Shown: positions 8,036 to 18,873, counted from the stretch's first letter. The stretch: DNA of 64,000 nucleotides from Allopusillimonas ginsengisoli (GCF_004153455.1 NZ_SDQE01000001.1:558001-622000), one strand, 5' to 3'. Made by a program: numbers and translations. Notes: generated from the sequence alone by a model not told the origin.

Positions 8036-11000
8036 TTATTGCACGGGCAACGATGCGTGCAAGTCTTGCAGCGAATATACCTTCAGGCCGCCGCCATGAC
8101 GCAGGTACTGCAGCCCTTCGACGGCCGCGCTTGCGCCAGCAATGGTCGTAAAGAAAGTGACCCGCCCTTGCAGGGAGTTCGTGCGTATGGTGCGCGAGTC
8201 GGCAATCGCATTGCGGCGCTCTTCGACCGTATTGATGACCAGCGATATTTCGCCGTTCTTGATCATGTCGACGATATGCGGACGCCCTTCTGTCACTTTG
8301 TTGACCACCTGCACCTCAAGGCCGGCAGCCTGAATGGCCGCTGCCGTGCCGCGCGTGGCGATGATCTTGTAGCCCAGGGAGCTCAAGCCGCGCGCCACCT
8401 CCACCGCACGCGGCTTATCTTGCCCGCGCACGCTGATAAAGGCGGTGCCTGACTCAGGCAGCCAGGCGCCAGCAGCGATCTGCGACTTGACGAAGGCTTC
8501 GCCAAAGCTTTCGCCCACGCCCATGACTTCCCCAGTGGACTTCATCTCTGGTCCAAGAATGGTGTCCACGCCAGGGAACTTGACGAAGGGGAAGACCGCT
8601 TCCTTGACGCTGTAGTAGCCAGGCACTACTTCGTGATGAACGCCCTGCTCCGCCAGCGTCTTGCCAGCCATGGCGCGGGCCGCAATCTTGGCCAGTTGCA
8701 ACCCTGTCGCCTTGGATACGTAAGGCACCGTACGCGACGCACGCGGATTCACTTCGAGCACGTAGACTTCGCCATCCTGGACGGCAAACTGCACGTTCAT
8801 GAGACCCTTGACGTTCAGCGCACGTGCCATGAGGGCAGTCTGACGCTTGATCTCGGCCACAATCTCCTGCGGCAACGAGTAAGGCGGCAAGCTGCAGGCA
8901 GAATCACCCGAGTGCACGCCAGCCTGCTCGATGTGCTCCATGACACCACCAATAAAGACGGTTTCGCCGTCGCAGACGCAATCAACGTCGACCTCGGTGG
9001 CATTGTTCAGGAAGTGGTCCAACAGTACAGGCGAATCGTTGCTGACCTTGACTGCTTCGCGCATATAGCGCTCCAGATCGGCTTGCTCATGCACGATTTC
9101 CATGGCGCGGCCACCCAGCACATAACTGGGGCGCACGACCAGCGGATAGCCGATCTCGCCAGCCAGCGACAGGGCTTCGCCCTCGGTGCGGGCTGTGCGG
9201 TTGGGTGGCTGGCGCAAGCCCAGCTTGTTGAGCAGCTTCTGGAAGCGCTCGCGGTCTTCGGCCACATCGATGGAATCAGGGCTGGTGCCGATGATGGGCA
9301 CGCCGTTGGCTTCAAGCGCGCGCGCCAGTTTCAGCGGTGTCTGGCCGCCGTACTGGACGATGACGCCGACGGGGTTTTCTTTGTGCACGATTTCGAGCAC
9401 ATCCTCGAGCGTCAGCGGTTCAAAATACAGGCGATCCGAGGTGTCGTAATCTGTGGAGACGGTTTCGGGATTGCAGTTGACCATGATGGTTTCATAGCCG
9501 TCCGCCCGCATGGCCAGCGCCGCATGCACGCAGCAATAATCGAACTCAATACCCTGGCCAATGCGGTTCGGGCCACCACCCAGCACGATGATCTTCTTGC
9601 GATCGGTGGGCGCCGCTTCGCATTCTTCTTCGTAGGTGGAATACATATAGGCTGTGTGCGTGGCGAACTCCGCCGCGCACGTATCCACGCGCTTGTAGAC
9701 CGGACGCACGCCCAGTTGATGACGCAGCTTGCGCACTTCGGCTTCGGTGGTGTCAAGCAGGAAAGCCAGGCGGCCGTCAGAGAAGCCGCGACGCTTGAGT
9801 TGCCACACGGTATCGAAATTCAGATCGGCCAGCGTCTTTTGTTCGAGCGCCAGCTCGATGTCGACGATGTCCTTGATCTGCGCCAGGAACCAGGGATCGA
9901 TGCTGGTCAGGCTGTGTACTTCTTCGAGGCTGAAACCCTGCGCGAAAGCATCACCCACATACCAGATGCGCTCTGGTCCGGGCTCACCCAGTTCGATCTG
10001 CAGTTTTTCGCGATCGGTGGTTTTTTGATTAAGGCCATCCACACCGACTTCGAGCCCGCGCAATGCTTTCTGGAAGGACTCCTGGAAGGTTCGGCCTATG
10101 GCCATGACCTCGCCCACCGACTTCATCTGCGTGGTGAGACGCGAATCGGCTTGCGGGAATTTTTCGAACGCAAAGCGCGGCACCTTGGTGACGACGTAAT
10201 CGATGGTAGGCTCGAACGAAGCCGGCGTTGCACCGCCCGTGATTTCGTTGCGCAGTTCGTCCAGCGTATAGCCAACGGCCAGGCGCGCAGCGACCTTGGC
10301 AATGGGAAAGCCTGTCGCCTTGGACGCCAAAGCCGACGAACGCGACACACGCGGGTTCATCTCGATGACAATCATCCGGCCGTTCTCAGGATTGACCGCG
10401 AACTGCACGTTGGAACCGCCTGTATCCACGCCGATCTCGCGCAGCACCGCAATGGATGCGTTGCGCATGATCTGGTATTCCTTGTCTGTCAGGGTTTGCG
10501 CAGGGGCAACCGTGATGGAATCGCCCGTGTGCACCCCCATGGGATCCAGGTTTTCGATGGAACACACGATAATGCAGTTGTCGGCGCTGTCGCGCACGAC
10601 TTCCATTTCGAATTCTTTCCAGCCCAGCAGGGACTCTTCAATGAGAAGTTCCTTGGTGGGCGAGGCTTCGAGGCCACGACGACAGATGGATTCGAATTCT
10701 TCGCTGTTGTAGGCGATACCGCCGCCCGAACCACCCATGGTGAAGCTGGGGCGGATCACGACAGGGAAGCCCGACGTACCCACCTGCTCGGCGATACGGC
10801 GCTGCACGTCCCAGGCTTCGTCCATGCTGTGGGCCACGCCTGACTTTGCCGACTCCAGCCCGATGGCGGTCATGGCCTGCTTGAATTTCTGGCGGTCTTC
10901 GGCTTTTTCGATGGCGTGCTCATTGGCGCCGATAAGCTCGACGCCGTGCTTGGCCAGTACACCATGATGCACGAGGTCCAGCGCGCAGTTCAGCGCAGTC

Positions 11001-11278
11001 TGCCCGCCCATGGTGGGCAGCAGTGCGTCGGGCTTCTCGCGCTCGATGATTTTTTCGACCGCTTCCCAGGTAATGGGCTCGATGTAGGTGACATCGGCGG
11101 TTTCCGGGTCGGTCATGATGGTGGCGGGATTGCTATTGACCAGAATGGTGCGAAAGCCATCGGCTTTGAGGGCCTTGCAGGCTTGTGCACCGGAATAGTC
11201 GAACTCGCATGCCTGCCCGATGATGATGGGGCCGGCACCGATGATGAGAATGCTTTGTATGTCTGAACGCTTGGGCAT
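8036..11278 (-). CDS. carB: Carbamoyl-phosphate synthase large subunit
   Basis: Makes carbamoyl phosphate from bicarbonate, ammonia (delivered by CarA) and two ATP, feeding pyrimidine and arginine synthesis. The 1080 residues match the E. coli length (1073). Two homologous ATP-grasp halves are clear: the first opens with [17 protein letters not shown] at about residues 15-31, the second with [17 protein letters not shown] at about 567-583. The [18 protein letters not shown] and [18 protein letters not shown] pair marks the two active sites. A C-terminal MGS-like allosteric domain (about 940-1080) ends the protein. It starts nine bases after the carA stop, so it is cotranscribed. Confidence 0.98.
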   Translation of the reverse strand: MPKRSDIQSILIIGAGPIIIGQACEFDYSGAQACKALKADGFRTILVNSNPATIMTDPETADVTYIEPITWEAVEKIIEREKPDALLPTMGGQTALNCALDLVHHGVLAKHGVELIGANEHAIEKAEDRQKFKQAMTAIGLESAKSGVAHSMDEAWDVQRRIAEQVGTSGFPVVIRPSFTMGGSGGGIAYNSEEFESICRRGLEASPTKELLIEESLLGWKEFEMEVVRDSADNCIIVCSIENLDPMGVHTGDSITVAPAQTLTDKEYQIMRNASIAVLREIGVDTGGSNVQFAVNPENGRMIVIEMNPRVSRSSALASKATGFPIAKVAARLAVGYTLDELRNEITGGATPASFEPTIDYVVTKVPRFAFEKFPQADSRLTTQMKSVGEVMAIGRTFQESFQKALRGLEVGVDGLNQKTTDREKLQIELGEPGPERIWYVGDAFAQGFSLEEVHSLTSIDPWFLAQIKDIVDIELALEQKTLADLNFDTVWQLKRRGFSDGRLAFLLDTTEAEVRKLRHQLGVRPVYKRVDTCAAEFATHTAYMYSTYEEECEAAPTDRKKIIVLGGGPNRIGQGIEFDYCCVHAALAMRADGYETIMVNCNPETVSTDYDTSDRLYFEPLTLEDVLEIVHKENPVGVIVQYGGQTPLKLARALEANGVPIIGTSPDSIDVAEDRERFQKLLNKLGLRQPPNRTARTEGEALSLAGEIGYPLVVRPSYVLGGRAMEIVHEQADLERYMREAVKVSNDSPVLLDHFLNNATEVDVDCVCDGETVFIGGVMEHIEQAGVHSGDSACSLPPYSLPQEIVAEIKRQTALMARALNVKGLMNVQFAVQDGEVYVLEVNPRASRTVPYVSKATGLQLAKIAARAMAGKTLAEQGVHHEVVPGYYSVKEAVFPFVKFPGVDTILGPEMKSTGEVMGVGESFGEAFVKSQIAAGAWLPESGTAFISVRGQDKPRAVEVARGLSSLGYKIIATRGTAAAIQAAGLEVQVVNKVTEGRPHIVDMIKNGEISLVINTVEERRNAIADSRTIRTNSLQGRVTFFTTIAGASAAVEGLQYLRHGGGLKVYSLQDLHASLPVQ

Positions 11279-11287
11279 AGTGCGGAA

Positions 11288-12442
11288 TTATTTTTGACCG
11301 GCCATGAGGCTGATGAATTTGTCGAAGAGCACAACGATATCGTGTGGCCCGGGGCTGGCTTCAGGATGGCCCTGGAAACAGAAAGCCGGTGAGTCAGTGA
11401 GCTCAAAGCCCTGCAGCGTGCCGTCGAATAGCGACACATGAGTGACACGCACGTTCTTGGGCAGCGTTTTGGGATCGACGTTGAAGCCATGGTTCTGGCT
11501 GGTGATGAAAACGCGCCCGGTGTCGAGATCCTGCACGGGGTGATTGGCGCCATGATGACCGGTTTTCATTTTGATGGTCTTGCCGTTCAGGCTCAGGCCC
11601 ATAATCTGCTGGCCCAGGCAAATACCGAACAGCGGAATCTTGCGTTCCAGCGCGGCCTTGCAGGTTTCGATGGCATAAGTGCATGGCTCGGGGTCGCCAG
11701 GACCATTGGACAGGAACAATCCATCCGGATTGAGCGCCAGCACGTCGTTCACCGGCGTTTGCGCCGGCACCAGGGTAACGCGACAGCCGCGATCGGCCAG
11801 CAGACGCAGGATGTTGGTCTTGATGCCATAGTCGTACGCCACAACGTGATACTTGGCGTCGTCGGGCGTGCTGAAGCCTGCGCCCAGCTGCCAGGTGCCC
11901 TCTTTCCATTCGCGGCTGTCCTTGATGGAAACAACCTTGGCCAGGTCTTGCCCGGACATACCCGGAAAATTGCGGGCCAGTTCAAGCGCGCGGTCGGCGT
12001 CTTCGCCCACCATGATGCAGGCCCCTTGCGCCCCGCCTTCGCGCAGGATACGGGTAAGCTTGCGGGTATCAATGCCTGCGATACCAACCACCCCTTGCGA
12101 TTTCAGGTATTCGGGCAGGGAGCGCGTGGCGCGAAAATTGGAAACACGCAGCGAGCAGTCGCGCACCACCAGGCCAGCGGCGTGGATGTGGGTGGATTCG
12201 ACATCTTCGTCGTTCACGCCGGTGTTGCCAATGTGCGGATAGGTAAGGGTTACGATTTGCCCGTTGTAGCTGGGATCGGTCAGGATTTCCTGATATCCCG
12301 TCATTGAGGTATTGAAAACGATTTCGGCGACGCAATGACCATCGGCGCCGATTGAGACACCCTTGAAGATGGTACCGTCCGCCAAGGCAAGAATTGCTGG
12401 AGGAGACCCGTTGGCCCCCTCGGAAAATAGTGACGGCAGCAC
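11288..12442 (-). CDS. carA: Carbamoyl-phosphate synthase small (glutamine amidotransferase) subunit
   Basis: Hydrolyses glutamine and passes ammonia to CarB. 384 residues. The N-terminal CPSase_sm_chain domain occupies about residues 15-155 ([18 protein letters not shown]). The C-terminal class I glutaminase has the nucleophile elbow [12 protein letters not shown] (catalytic Cys), the oxyanion strand [11 protein letters not shown] and the catalytic His/Glu in [13 protein letters not shown]. It is the first gene of a carA-carB unit on the minus strand, diverging from tal across 248 bases that hold the carA promoter. Confidence 0.98.
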   Translation of the reverse strand: MLPSLFSEGANGSPPAILALADGTIFKGVSIGADGHCVAEIVFNTSMTGYQEILTDPSYNGQIVTLTYPHIGNTGVNDEDVESTHIHAAGLVVRDCSLRVSNFRATRSLPEYLKSQGVVGIAGIDTRKLTRILREGGAQGACIMVGEDADRALELARNFPGMSGQDLAKVVSIKDSREWKEGTWQLGAGFSTPDDAKYHVVAYDYGIKTNILRLLADRGCRVTLVPAQTPVNDVLALNPDGLFLSNGPGDPEPCTYAIETCKAALERKIPLFGICLGQQIMGLSLNGKTIKMKTGHHGANHPVQDLDTGRVFITSQNHGFNVDPKTLPKNVRVTHVSLFDGTLQGFELTDSPAFCFQGHPEASPGPHDIVVLFDKFISLMAGQK

Positions 12443-12481
12443 TGTAAACCCCGGTTATAAAGTCAGTAATTAAACCTTCTG

Positions 12482-12511
12482 ATTATACCTTGAGTCTGGG
12501 CCGCCCTCCAA
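12482..12511 (-). promoter_or_regulatory. Predicted sigma-70 promoter of carAB
   Basis: On the minus strand a perfect -10 hexamer TATAAT (12482-12487) lies 18 bases downstream of a weak -35 TTGGAG (12506-12511). Transcription would start near 12475 and leave a leader of about 33 bases before the carA ATG. No PyrR-type or attenuator structure is evident in so short a leader. Base matches are seen directly; promoter activity is inferred. Confidence 0.5.
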
Positions 12512-12690
12512 GATTAGTATTGTATTTCATGCAATTGGGGGTTATACGAGGGATCGTCAGGCACGCGCCGCAAGGCCTGGCGCGGGTGCGCGGGTATTTT
12601 GCACGCCCTCTGCCCCGGCACTGTCCGCCCTGTGGAAAATCGTCTACAGTGATACGTTGACCCTGACTAGTTTCTACCGGTGTAAATGCT

Positions 12691-13647
12691 ATGACCAATC
12701 AGCTTGATTCCTTGCGCCAGTTCACCACCGTCGTCGCAGACAGCGGCGATTTTGCAACCATGCGCACCTACCAGCCGACGGATGCCACCACCAATCCGTC
12801 GCTCATCCTCAAAGCAGTCAAGCTTGAGGAAAACCGCGAGCTCGTGCAAAAAGTCATTGCAGATCATGGCGGCGCCTCGGCTTCCGAACTCGCCAGCCAG
12901 TTGCTGGTGGCCTTTGGTCACGAAATTCTCAAAATCATCCCCGGCCGCGTGTCCACCGAGGTCGATGCCCGCCTGTCGTTCGACAGCCAGGCCAGCATCG
13001 AACGGGCGCGCCAGATCATTGCCATGTACAAACGTGCCGGCATCGATCGTGAACGCGTACTGATCAAACTCGCCTCCACCTGGGAAGGCATCCAGGCCGC
13101 CAAGGTACTGCAAGCCGAAGGCATACGCTGCAACATGACGCTGCTGTTTTGCCTGCCCCAGGCCCTGGCCTGCGCCCAGGCCAAAGTGCAATTGATATCG
13201 CCTTTTGTTGGCCGTATCTACGACTGGTACAAAAAAGACGCCGGCGACAAGTGGGACGAAGCCGCCCGCAGCGGTGCCGACGATCCCGGCGTGCAGTCTG
13301 TGCGCCGCATCTACGATTACTACAAAGCCTACGACATCCGCACCGAAATCATGGGCGCGAGCTTTCGCAACATCGGCCAGATCCGCGCACTGGCCGGCTG
13401 CGACCTGCTCACCATCAGCCCCGACCTGCTCGAAGCGCTGGCCAGCGACAACAACCCGCTGGAGCGTCAGCTTGATCCTGCCAACGCCCGCAACAAGGCG
13501 CCAGAATGGCAGGCCAGCAACGAGGTTGCCTTCCGTACCGAGTTGAACAACGATGCCATGGCCACCGAAAAGCTGGCCGAAGGCATACGCAAGTTTGCCG
13601 CGGATGCAATTGAGCTGGATACCTTGATTGGCAAGGCGCGTGGATAA
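12691..13647 (+). CDS. tal: Transaldolase
   Basis: Non-oxidative pentose phosphate enzyme that moves dihydroxyacetone from sedoheptulose-7-phosphate to glyceraldehyde-3-phosphate. 318 residues, TalB-type length. Signature [10 protein letters not shown] (residues about 24-33) and the Schiff-base lysine in [12 protein letters not shown] (near residue 131) are present, and [17 protein letters not shown] follows in the barrel. The ATG at 12691 has only a weak ribosome binding site. It is divergent from carA. The next gene's frame begins within its last codons, so the two are likely cotranscribed. Confidence 0.97.
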   Translation: MTNQLDSLRQFTTVVADSGDFATMRTYQPTDATTNPSLILKAVKLEENRELVQKVIADHGGASASELASQLLVAFGHEILKIIPGRVSTEVDARLSFDSQASIERARQIIAMYKRAGIDRERVLIKLASTWEGIQAAKVLQAEGIRCNMTLLFCLPQALACAQAKVQLISPFVGRIYDWYKKDAGDKWDEAARSGADDPGVQSVRRIYDYYKAYDIRTEIMGASFRNIGQIRALAGCDLLTISPDLLEALASDNNPLERQLDPANARNKAPEWQASNEVAFRTELNNDAMATEKLAEGIRKFAADAIELDTLIGKARG

Positions 13648-13687
13648 GGCGCCAACGCCGAAACCCGACTGCGCCCCTGGGGCCAAA

Positions 13688-14692
13688 ATGCAGGCCGACA
13701 CGAAACAATTCGAGCCGCCATTGTGCTTCGTCCTCAATGGCGGATCCGGCCGCCGGGATGCAGACGCTGCCCGCGACGCGATCGAATCCGCCATGCGCGC
13801 GGCAGCAAGGCGCTACCACCTGTTCATCATAGAAGATATCGACGACCTGACAGCGACAATACAACAGGCCGTTGACGCGGCCGAGTCCGAGAATGGCGCT
13901 GTGGTCGCCGTCGGCGGAGACGGAACGATTAACGCCGTCGCTACGGCAGCCCTGGGCCGGCGATGCTGTTTCGGCGCCATCCCGCAAGGCACATTCAATT
14001 ATTTTGGGCGCAGCCTCGGTATCCCCGAGGACATCGACGCAGCCCTGCAGGATTTATTGCACGGGCAGGTAACGCCGGTACAGGTTGGCCTGGTCAATGA
14101 TCGCGTGTTTCTTGTGAATGCCAGCGTAGGCTTGTACCCCCAGTTGCTCGAAGACCGCGAAGCGTTCAAGCAACGTTATGGCCGCAGCCGGTTTGTGGCA
14201 CTTTGGTCGGCGCTGGTCACGGCCTGCGGCGATCATCGGTACTTGAACCTCGTGCTGGAACAGGGCAGCGAGCAGTCAGAACTCCGAACAACAACGCTTT
14301 TTATCGGCAACAACCGCCTTCAGCTGGAGCAAGTCGGTGTTGAACAGGCAGAATCCGTCACACAGGGCCAGCTCGCCGCCATCGCGGTCAAGCCGGTAGG
14401 AACGCTGGCCATGCTGTGGTTGGCCGCGCGCGGCGCCCTGGGCAAGCTGGGCGAGGCAGAAAACGTCACCGGTTTCAGTTTCCGCAGCCTGTCGGTATCG
14501 CCGCGCGGGTTGCTGCGAGGCAACAAGCACCGCAAGCATCGCATCAAGGTCGCTGTAGACGGCGAGGTCATGTGGCTGGATACGCCGCTGGCGTTTCGCG
14601 TCGCTCCCGAGCCATTGCAATTGATCAGGCAAAAAACCAATGACGACACACCGCATGCCTTTGCGGACAATCACAAGGATGTGGCGGCATGA
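13688..14692 (+). CDS. Diacylglycerol/lipid kinase family protein
   Basis: Member of the DAGK_cat (YegS/DgkB-like) family that phosphorylates lipid alcohols with ATP. The first part shows the NGGSGRRD loop (about residue 17) and the nucleotide-binding VGGDGTINAVA (about residues 76-86), followed by IPQGTFNYFGRSLGIP. The beta-rich C-terminal half with RIKVAVDGE is typical. The ATG at 13688 gives 334 residues; GTG (13640) and TTG (13628) starts overlapping tal are also in frame and cannot be excluded. The stop overlaps the ATG of the following phosphoesterase gene (ATGA). The lipid substrate is unknown. Confidence 0.85.
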   Translation: MQADTKQFEPPLCFVLNGGSGRRDADAARDAIESAMRAAARRYHLFIIEDIDDLTATIQQAVDAAESENGAVVAVGGDGTINAVATAALGRRCCFGAIPQGTFNYFGRSLGIPEDIDAALQDLLHGQVTPVQVGLVNDRVFLVNASVGLYPQLLEDREAFKQRYGRSRFVALWSALVTACGDHRYLNLVLEQGSEQSELRTTTLFIGNNRLQLEQVGVEQAESVTQGQLAAIAVKPVGTLAMLWLAARGALGKLGEAENVTGFSFRSLSVSPRGLLRGNKHRKHRIKVAVDGEVMWLDTPLAFRVAPEPLQLIRQKTNDDTPHAFADNHKDVAA

Positions 14693-15504
14693 AGGTGGTG
14701 CTCCATATGTCAGACCCACACTTCGGCACCGAAAGGCCGGCTGTCGCCAAGGCACTGGAACGCCTGGCTCAAGCACAAACGCCTGATCTGGTGATTCTGT
14801 CGGGCGATGTCACACAGCGCGCGCGCAAGACGCAGTTTTCTGCCGCGCTTGCCTTCATGAATCGCCTGACCATCCCCGCCAGGCTGGTCATCCCGGGCAA
14901 TCACGACATCCCGCTTTACGACATCGCAACCCGGCTCTTGCGACCTTACTGGCGCTATACCCAAGCCTTCGGGCCCGATCTCGAGCCTGTTCATGAGTGC
15001 GCTGATCTGCTGGTTATCGGCGTGCGGACAACCCGCCGCTATCGGCATATCGAGGGGGAGGTTTCTGCTGCGCAGATCGACCGCGTGGCAAACCGCCTGA
15101 AACAAGCCACATCCAAGCAATTGCGCATCGTAGTCACCCACCAGCCTGTGCACGTGATAAAGCCGGTCGACGAAGAACATTTATTGCGGGGGCATGAACA
15201 GGCGATCGCGGTATGGGCACAGGCCGGGGTAGACCTGATTCTGGGCGGCCATATACACCGCCCCTATCTCTGTGCGCTGCATGAGCGCATCGCGGGCGTT
15301 CATCGTAAGGTATGGGCCTTGCAGGCGGGAACGGCGCTTTCCTCGCGGATCCGTCATGATTCCAACAACTCCGTCAATCTCATACGCCACGGAATCGAAG
15401 GCAAGCCCGGACACTGCGTTGTAGAACGCTGGGATTATGACGAGGGGGCAGGCAACTTCAAGAAGGTGGACGGCGCGGCGATACGCGAAAACTTTCCTTC
15501 TTGA
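14689..15504 (+). CDS. Calcineurin-like metallophosphoesterase
   Basis: 271-residue Metallophos-family hydrolase with every metal-binding block in order: MSDPHFGT (D and H, residues 7-14), LSGDVTQRAR (GD), IPGNHDIP (GNHD), VVTHQPVHV and GGHIHRPYL. This pattern fits cyclic-nucleotide or phospholipid-type phosphodiesterases such as the Icc/CpdA group, but the substrate cannot be chosen from sequence. It is translationally coupled to the lipid kinase gene upstream, which suggests a shared step in phospholipid turnover (inference). No signal peptide is seen, so it is probably cytoplasmic. Confidence 0.87.
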   Translation: MKVVLHMSDPHFGTERPAVAKALERLAQAQTPDLVILSGDVTQRARKTQFSAALAFMNRLTIPARLVIPGNHDIPLYDIATRLLRPYWRYTQAFGPDLEPVHECADLLVIGVRTTRRYRHIEGEVSAAQIDRVANRLKQATSKQLRIVVTHQPVHVIKPVDEEHLLRGHEQAIAVWAQAGVDLILGGHIHRPYLCALHERIAGVHRKVWALQAGTALSSRIRHDSNNSVNLIRHGIEGKPGHCVVERWDYDEGAGNFKKVDGAAIRENFPS

Positions 15505-15530
15505 GGCAGCCTACATCAACCGCAGCGCTG

Positions 15531-17747
15531 TCAAAACTCGATGCTGGCCGTTAACGAATACGTGCGCGGCGCGCCCAGCACCAGATAGCCGTTGCCAGGG
15601 TAGCCGCCGACCGAGGCCCAATAATCGCGGTTGGTGATGTTATCGACCCGTGCCCGCCATGTTACTGACTTGCCGCTGATCTCGGTGCGATAGCGCAGGC
15701 CGGCATCCAGGCGAGTCCAACCCGGCACCTTGAGGGTGTTCTCGGAATCCGCATAAGAAGAGCCGGTATAGACCACGCGGCCATCGACGGCCAGCCCTTC
15801 TACGCCCGGAATATCCCATTCGAGGCCAAGATTGGCCTGCAGCCGGGGCACACCGATTACACGCTTGCCATCCGTTGCCGCAGCGCCGGTGTCACGCTGC
15901 TTGGCATCGAGCCAGGTAACGCCGCCCAGCACACGCATGGACGGCGTTAATTCGCCAAACATAGTGAGTTCAATGCCCTGGTGGCGATCTTTGCCGGCTG
16001 CACTGAAGCGGCGATCATCGCCCACATAAGCACGCGGCTTATCGGTGCTGAAAAAAGCCAAGCCGCCGCCCAGCCCGCCGCCGTCATATTTGAGGCCGAT
16101 TTCTTTCTGTTTGGAAACATAAGGCGACAGCATTTCGCCCGCGTTCGCCACAGGCAGGCCGCCTTGCGTCGTTGGTGCGGTTTCGCCCTGCGCCAGCGAT
16201 TCTATGTAGTTGGCATAAGCCGAGATATCCGGCGTGAGCTTGACCACCAGGCCTGCCGCGGGCGAGTTGCGGCTTTGCTTGTAGCGGTCGCTTTCGGCGC
16301 CGGTGTCATAGGCATAGGAGCGCACGTTGATCGTCTGATGCCGCACACCCAGCGTCAACAAGAGGCGATCATCCAGGAACGACAGGGTGTCGCCGATGCT
16401 GAAGCTGGTCAGGCGCGTGCGGCCTTGCAACGCGGGGTCATCCAGATCGTTGCCAAATAGCGTATCGGCGCTGAAAGCGGGCCTGGCATAGTAGCGCGGG
16501 GCATAGATATTGGTGGGAAAAGTATTGGTGTAATCCATGGCATAAGCGTTGTCCTTTTCTGCATCGAAGTACGATGCCGCAACAACCACTTCGTGCTTTA
16601 CCGGCCCCGTCTGCAGCTTGCCGCGCAAGCCGACTTCGCCCGTCTTGACCCGATCGCGACGGGTATTGTCAAAGCGATAAATGTTGCCATCGCCGGTGCC
16701 GCCGTCGGTGAGCCTGACATTAGCCAGTGAGTTGGCCTCTTTGCTGCGACGCATGCCGTAGGCAGCCCAGGCGGTTACATTGTCGCTTACGTCGAACTCA
16801 CCTCGCAACGAGCCAAACAGATCCCGCTCATTGGAATAAGACCAGTCTTGCGCAAAATTGCTGCTGGCGTCTGGCGCGTCCGGAATTTCGGTCAAACCGT
16901 CCACCGTAACATTGGTACGCGTGCGTTTGAGACGGTTTTCTTGCCAGCCCAGATCTGCCGACAGGCGAAACCGATCCGCCTGCCAATCCAGCCCCAGCGA
17001 CACAACGCCTGTACTGTTGTGTTCACGATCAATCGAGGACTCGCCGCCGCGCTGTCCGGCGCTCACGCGCACACCGAATTGCTGTTCGTCGCCAAACCGA
17101 CGCGCGACATCGGCCGACGACTCAATCGTGCCCTTGCTGGTCCAGCCGGCCGACAGGCGTGTCAGCGGCTCGGTAGGTGCGCGCTTGGGCACCAGATTGA
17201 TGATGCCTCCGATGCCGCCACCGCCCGGCGTCGCCCCTGTCAGGAAGGCCGAAGCACCGCGCAGCACATCCACGCGCTCGAAGATTTCGGCCGAAATATA
17301 CTGGCGCGGCAACAAGCCGTACAGACCGTTGTACGACACGTCGTCAGAGCCGAGCAGAAAGCCGCGTATGAAATAGGCTTCCTGGAAATTGCCAAAACCC
17401 CTGGCAACCCTCACACCAGGATCATTTTGCAAGACATCGCCGACGCTGTGCGCATGGCGGTCTTCTATCAGCTCGTTGGTATAGCTGGTAAAGCTGAAGG
17501 GCGTTTCCATGTAATCTCGACTGCCAAGGATGCCGATGCGCGCCCCGGTTGCGACCTGCCCGCCCTCATACGCAGGCGCCAACCCGTCTGCGGAGGCGTC
17601 CGCGCTGGCTTGCACGGTGATTTGCGACAAGGTTTCCACATCCGTGCCAGGCTTCTGCGCATGAGCCAGGGGAACGCCAGCCGACATGGCGAAAAACACG
17701 GCAGCGAAGGTCAGCGATGGGGTGAAAGGAGGATTCAATACACGCAT
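15531..17747 (-). CDS. TonB-dependent siderophore receptor
   Basis: Outer-membrane gated channel for ferric siderophores. The ATG at 17747 gives 738 residues with a clear Sec signal peptide ending near VPLAHAQ (about residues 18-31); an in-frame GTG/ATG upstream at 17834 would put a charged, Cys-rich stretch before it and is unlikely. A plug domain follows (about 50-170: ETPFSFTSYTNELIEDRHA, VLRGASAFLTGATPGGGGIGG), then a 22-strand barrel. The protein ends in an aromatic-terminated strand, YSLTASIEF, as outer-membrane barrels do. No siderophore biosynthesis, TonB or sigma/FecR genes are adjacent, so it probably takes up xenosiderophores. A Fur-like site lies about 200 bases upstream. Confidence 0.92.
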   Translation of the reverse strand: MRVLNPPFTPSLTFAAVFFAMSAGVPLAHAQKPGTDVETLSQITVQASADASADGLAPAYEGGQVATGARIGILGSRDYMETPFSFTSYTNELIEDRHAHSVGDVLQNDPGVRVARGFGNFQEAYFIRGFLLGSDDVSYNGLYGLLPRQYISAEIFERVDVLRGASAFLTGATPGGGGIGGIINLVPKRAPTEPLTRLSAGWTSKGTIESSADVARRFGDEQQFGVRVSAGQRGGESSIDREHNSTGVVSLGLDWQADRFRLSADLGWQENRLKRTRTNVTVDGLTEIPDAPDASSNFAQDWSYSNERDLFGSLRGEFDVSDNVTAWAAYGMRRSKEANSLANVRLTDGGTGDGNIYRFDNTRRDRVKTGEVGLRGKLQTGPVKHEVVVAASYFDAEKDNAYAMDYTNTFPTNIYAPRYYARPAFSADTLFGNDLDDPALQGRTRLTSFSIGDTLSFLDDRLLLTLGVRHQTINVRSYAYDTGAESDRYKQSRNSPAAGLVVKLTPDISAYANYIESLAQGETAPTTQGGLPVANAGEMLSPYVSKQKEIGLKYDGGGLGGGLAFFSTDKPRAYVGDDRRFSAAGKDRHQGIELTMFGELTPSMRVLGGVTWLDAKQRDTGAAATDGKRVIGVPRLQANLGLEWDIPGVEGLAVDGRVVYTGSSYADSENTLKVPGWTRLDAGLRYRTEISGKSVTWRARVDNITNRDYWASVGGYPGNGYLVLGAPRTYSLTASIEF

Positions 17748-17949
17748 GAGGAGCTTCCAAGTCAGAAATAAAGGACACAACAGACGGCAACAGCACGCAG
17801 CAGCGGCGCCCCAGCGCCCACAGTGAGGCAACATCGCCTACGGCGCCAGACGGCATGGAAAATACATGGACGGGAGCAGAAGGAGGCTGCAGGCTCTGAT
17901 CCTGCAGCGGGGAAAGCCGATGTAGATAAGAACTAGGCGTTAATTATAG

Positions 17950-17968
17950 TTAATAGTTCTCATTTAGA
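17950..17968 (-). promoter_or_regulatory. Possible Fur box upstream of the siderophore receptor gene
   Basis: Read on the minus strand, the 19-mer here (starting CTAAATGAGAACTATT) matches 12 of 19 positions of the classical Fur consensus built from GATAAT units. It lies in the AT-rich part of the 328-base gap between the receptor gene and the ABC permease gene, about 200 bases before the receptor start codon. The match is moderate and the distance is longish. Support comes mainly from the siderophore-receptor context. Confidence 0.35.
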
Positions 17969-18027
17969 AACGTATTTTTTCTTTTGTACGTTGCTATTTT
18001 GCGAAATTATCGTTCGGAGAGTGATCT

Positions 18028-18055
18028 CCGGGCAGAACTTGCAGGGTCTGCCCGG
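18028..18055 (-). terminator. GC-rich stem-loop downstream of the NitT/TauT-type operon
   Basis: A perfect 9-bp inverted repeat, CCGGGCAGA (18028-18036) and TCTGCCCGG (18047-18055), with a 10-base loop lies about 20 bases beyond the stop codon of the permease gene. A smaller 6-bp repeat, CGGAGA/TCTCCG at 18014-18029, overlaps it. No U-tract follows on the minus strand, so Rho-independent termination is uncertain. An mRNA 3' end stabiliser is the alternative. Confidence 0.45.
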
Positions 18056-18075
18056 CCAAGGTCTGCCCGATCAAA

Positions 18076-18870
18076 TCACAGTTTTTCGGTCTCGCCCGCC
18101 TTGGGCTTCCACGACAGCAGCCGGTCTTCGACCAACGTCACCATGCCATCGAGCACAAGCGCGAACACCGTCAACACGACAATCCCCGCAAACACTGTAT
18201 TGACGTCCAGCGTGCCCTCGGCCTGCAGGATCAAATAGCCTACCCCGCTGGCCGAGCCCAGATACTCGCCCACCACCGCCCCCACAAAGGCCAGGCCAAC
18301 CGAAGTGTGCAGGCTGGAAAACACCCAGCTGGTCGCAGATGGGATATACACATGGCGCAGCAGCTGCTTGCGATTGGCGCCGAGCATGCGTGCGTTGTCG
18401 AGCAAGGTTGAAGGCACTTCGCGCACGCCCTGGTAGACATTGAAAAACACAATGAAGAACACCAGCGTCACAGCCAGCGCCACTTTGGACCAGATGCCCA
18501 GGCCGAACCACATGCCGAAAATAGGCGCCAGAATGACGCGAGGCATGGAATTGGCGGCGGTGATATAGGGATCGAGCAAGGCACTGGCTCCCCGCGACAA
18601 ACCCAGCCACAAACCGAATGCCAGTCCGGCAACGGTGCCAATGACAAAGGCCAGCACGGTTTCTGTCAGCGTGATGCCCAGGTGCAGGTAGATATCTCTG
18701 TTTGTGATGAACCAGGCCCAGATCACCTTGGCGACTTCAATGGGGCGCCCAAAGAAGAAAGCAAAATTATTGTCGCGCGAGGCCAGATGCCAGGCAAGCA
18801 GCACAATGACCAGCAGCAGCACCTGCCAGAAGCGGAGAACGTAATGATGAGATTTTTGTAGGCTGGACAT
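18076..18870 (-). CDS. ABC transporter permease, NitT/TauT (SsuC/TauC) family
   Basis: Inner-membrane permease of 264 residues with about six hydrophobic segments, a single BPD_transp_1 domain. The EAA-loop with its conserved glycine appears as VPSTLLDNARMLGANRKQ, and a MPRVILAPIFGMWFGLG segment is typical of the SsuC/TauC group. The gene is the last of binding protein - ATPase - permease on the minus strand, three bases after the ATPase stop. Known ligands of the family include sulfonates, taurine, nitrate and pyrimidine precursors. Nothing here chooses among them, and no desulfonating oxygenase is adjacent. Confidence 0.9.
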   Translation of the reverse strand: MSSLQKSHHYVLRFWQVLLLVIVLLAWHLASRDNNFAFFFGRPIEVAKVIWAWFITNRDIYLHLGITLTETVLAFVIGTVAGLAFGLWLGLSRGASALLDPYITAANSMPRVILAPIFGMWFGLGIWSKVALAVTLVFFIVFFNVYQGVREVPSTLLDNARMLGANRKQLLRHVYIPSATSWVFSSLHTSVGLAFVGAVVGEYLGSASGVGYLILQAEGTLDVNTVFAGIVVLTVFALVLDGMVTLVEDRLLSWKPKAGETEKL

Positions 18871-18873
18871 CTT

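Noticed and set aside
8633-10843. A 736-codon open frame on the plus strand opposite carB
   Set aside because: It is exactly antisense to carB, has no family resemblance (rich in His, Arg, Gly) and arises from the codon bias of a GC-rich gene.
11438-12307. A 289-codon plus-strand frame opposite carA
   Set aside because: Antisense to carA and without any recognisable domain.
16848-17771. A 307-codon plus-strand frame opposite the TonB receptor gene
   Set aside because: Shadow frame; the minus strand encodes a complete receptor with signal peptide and barrel.
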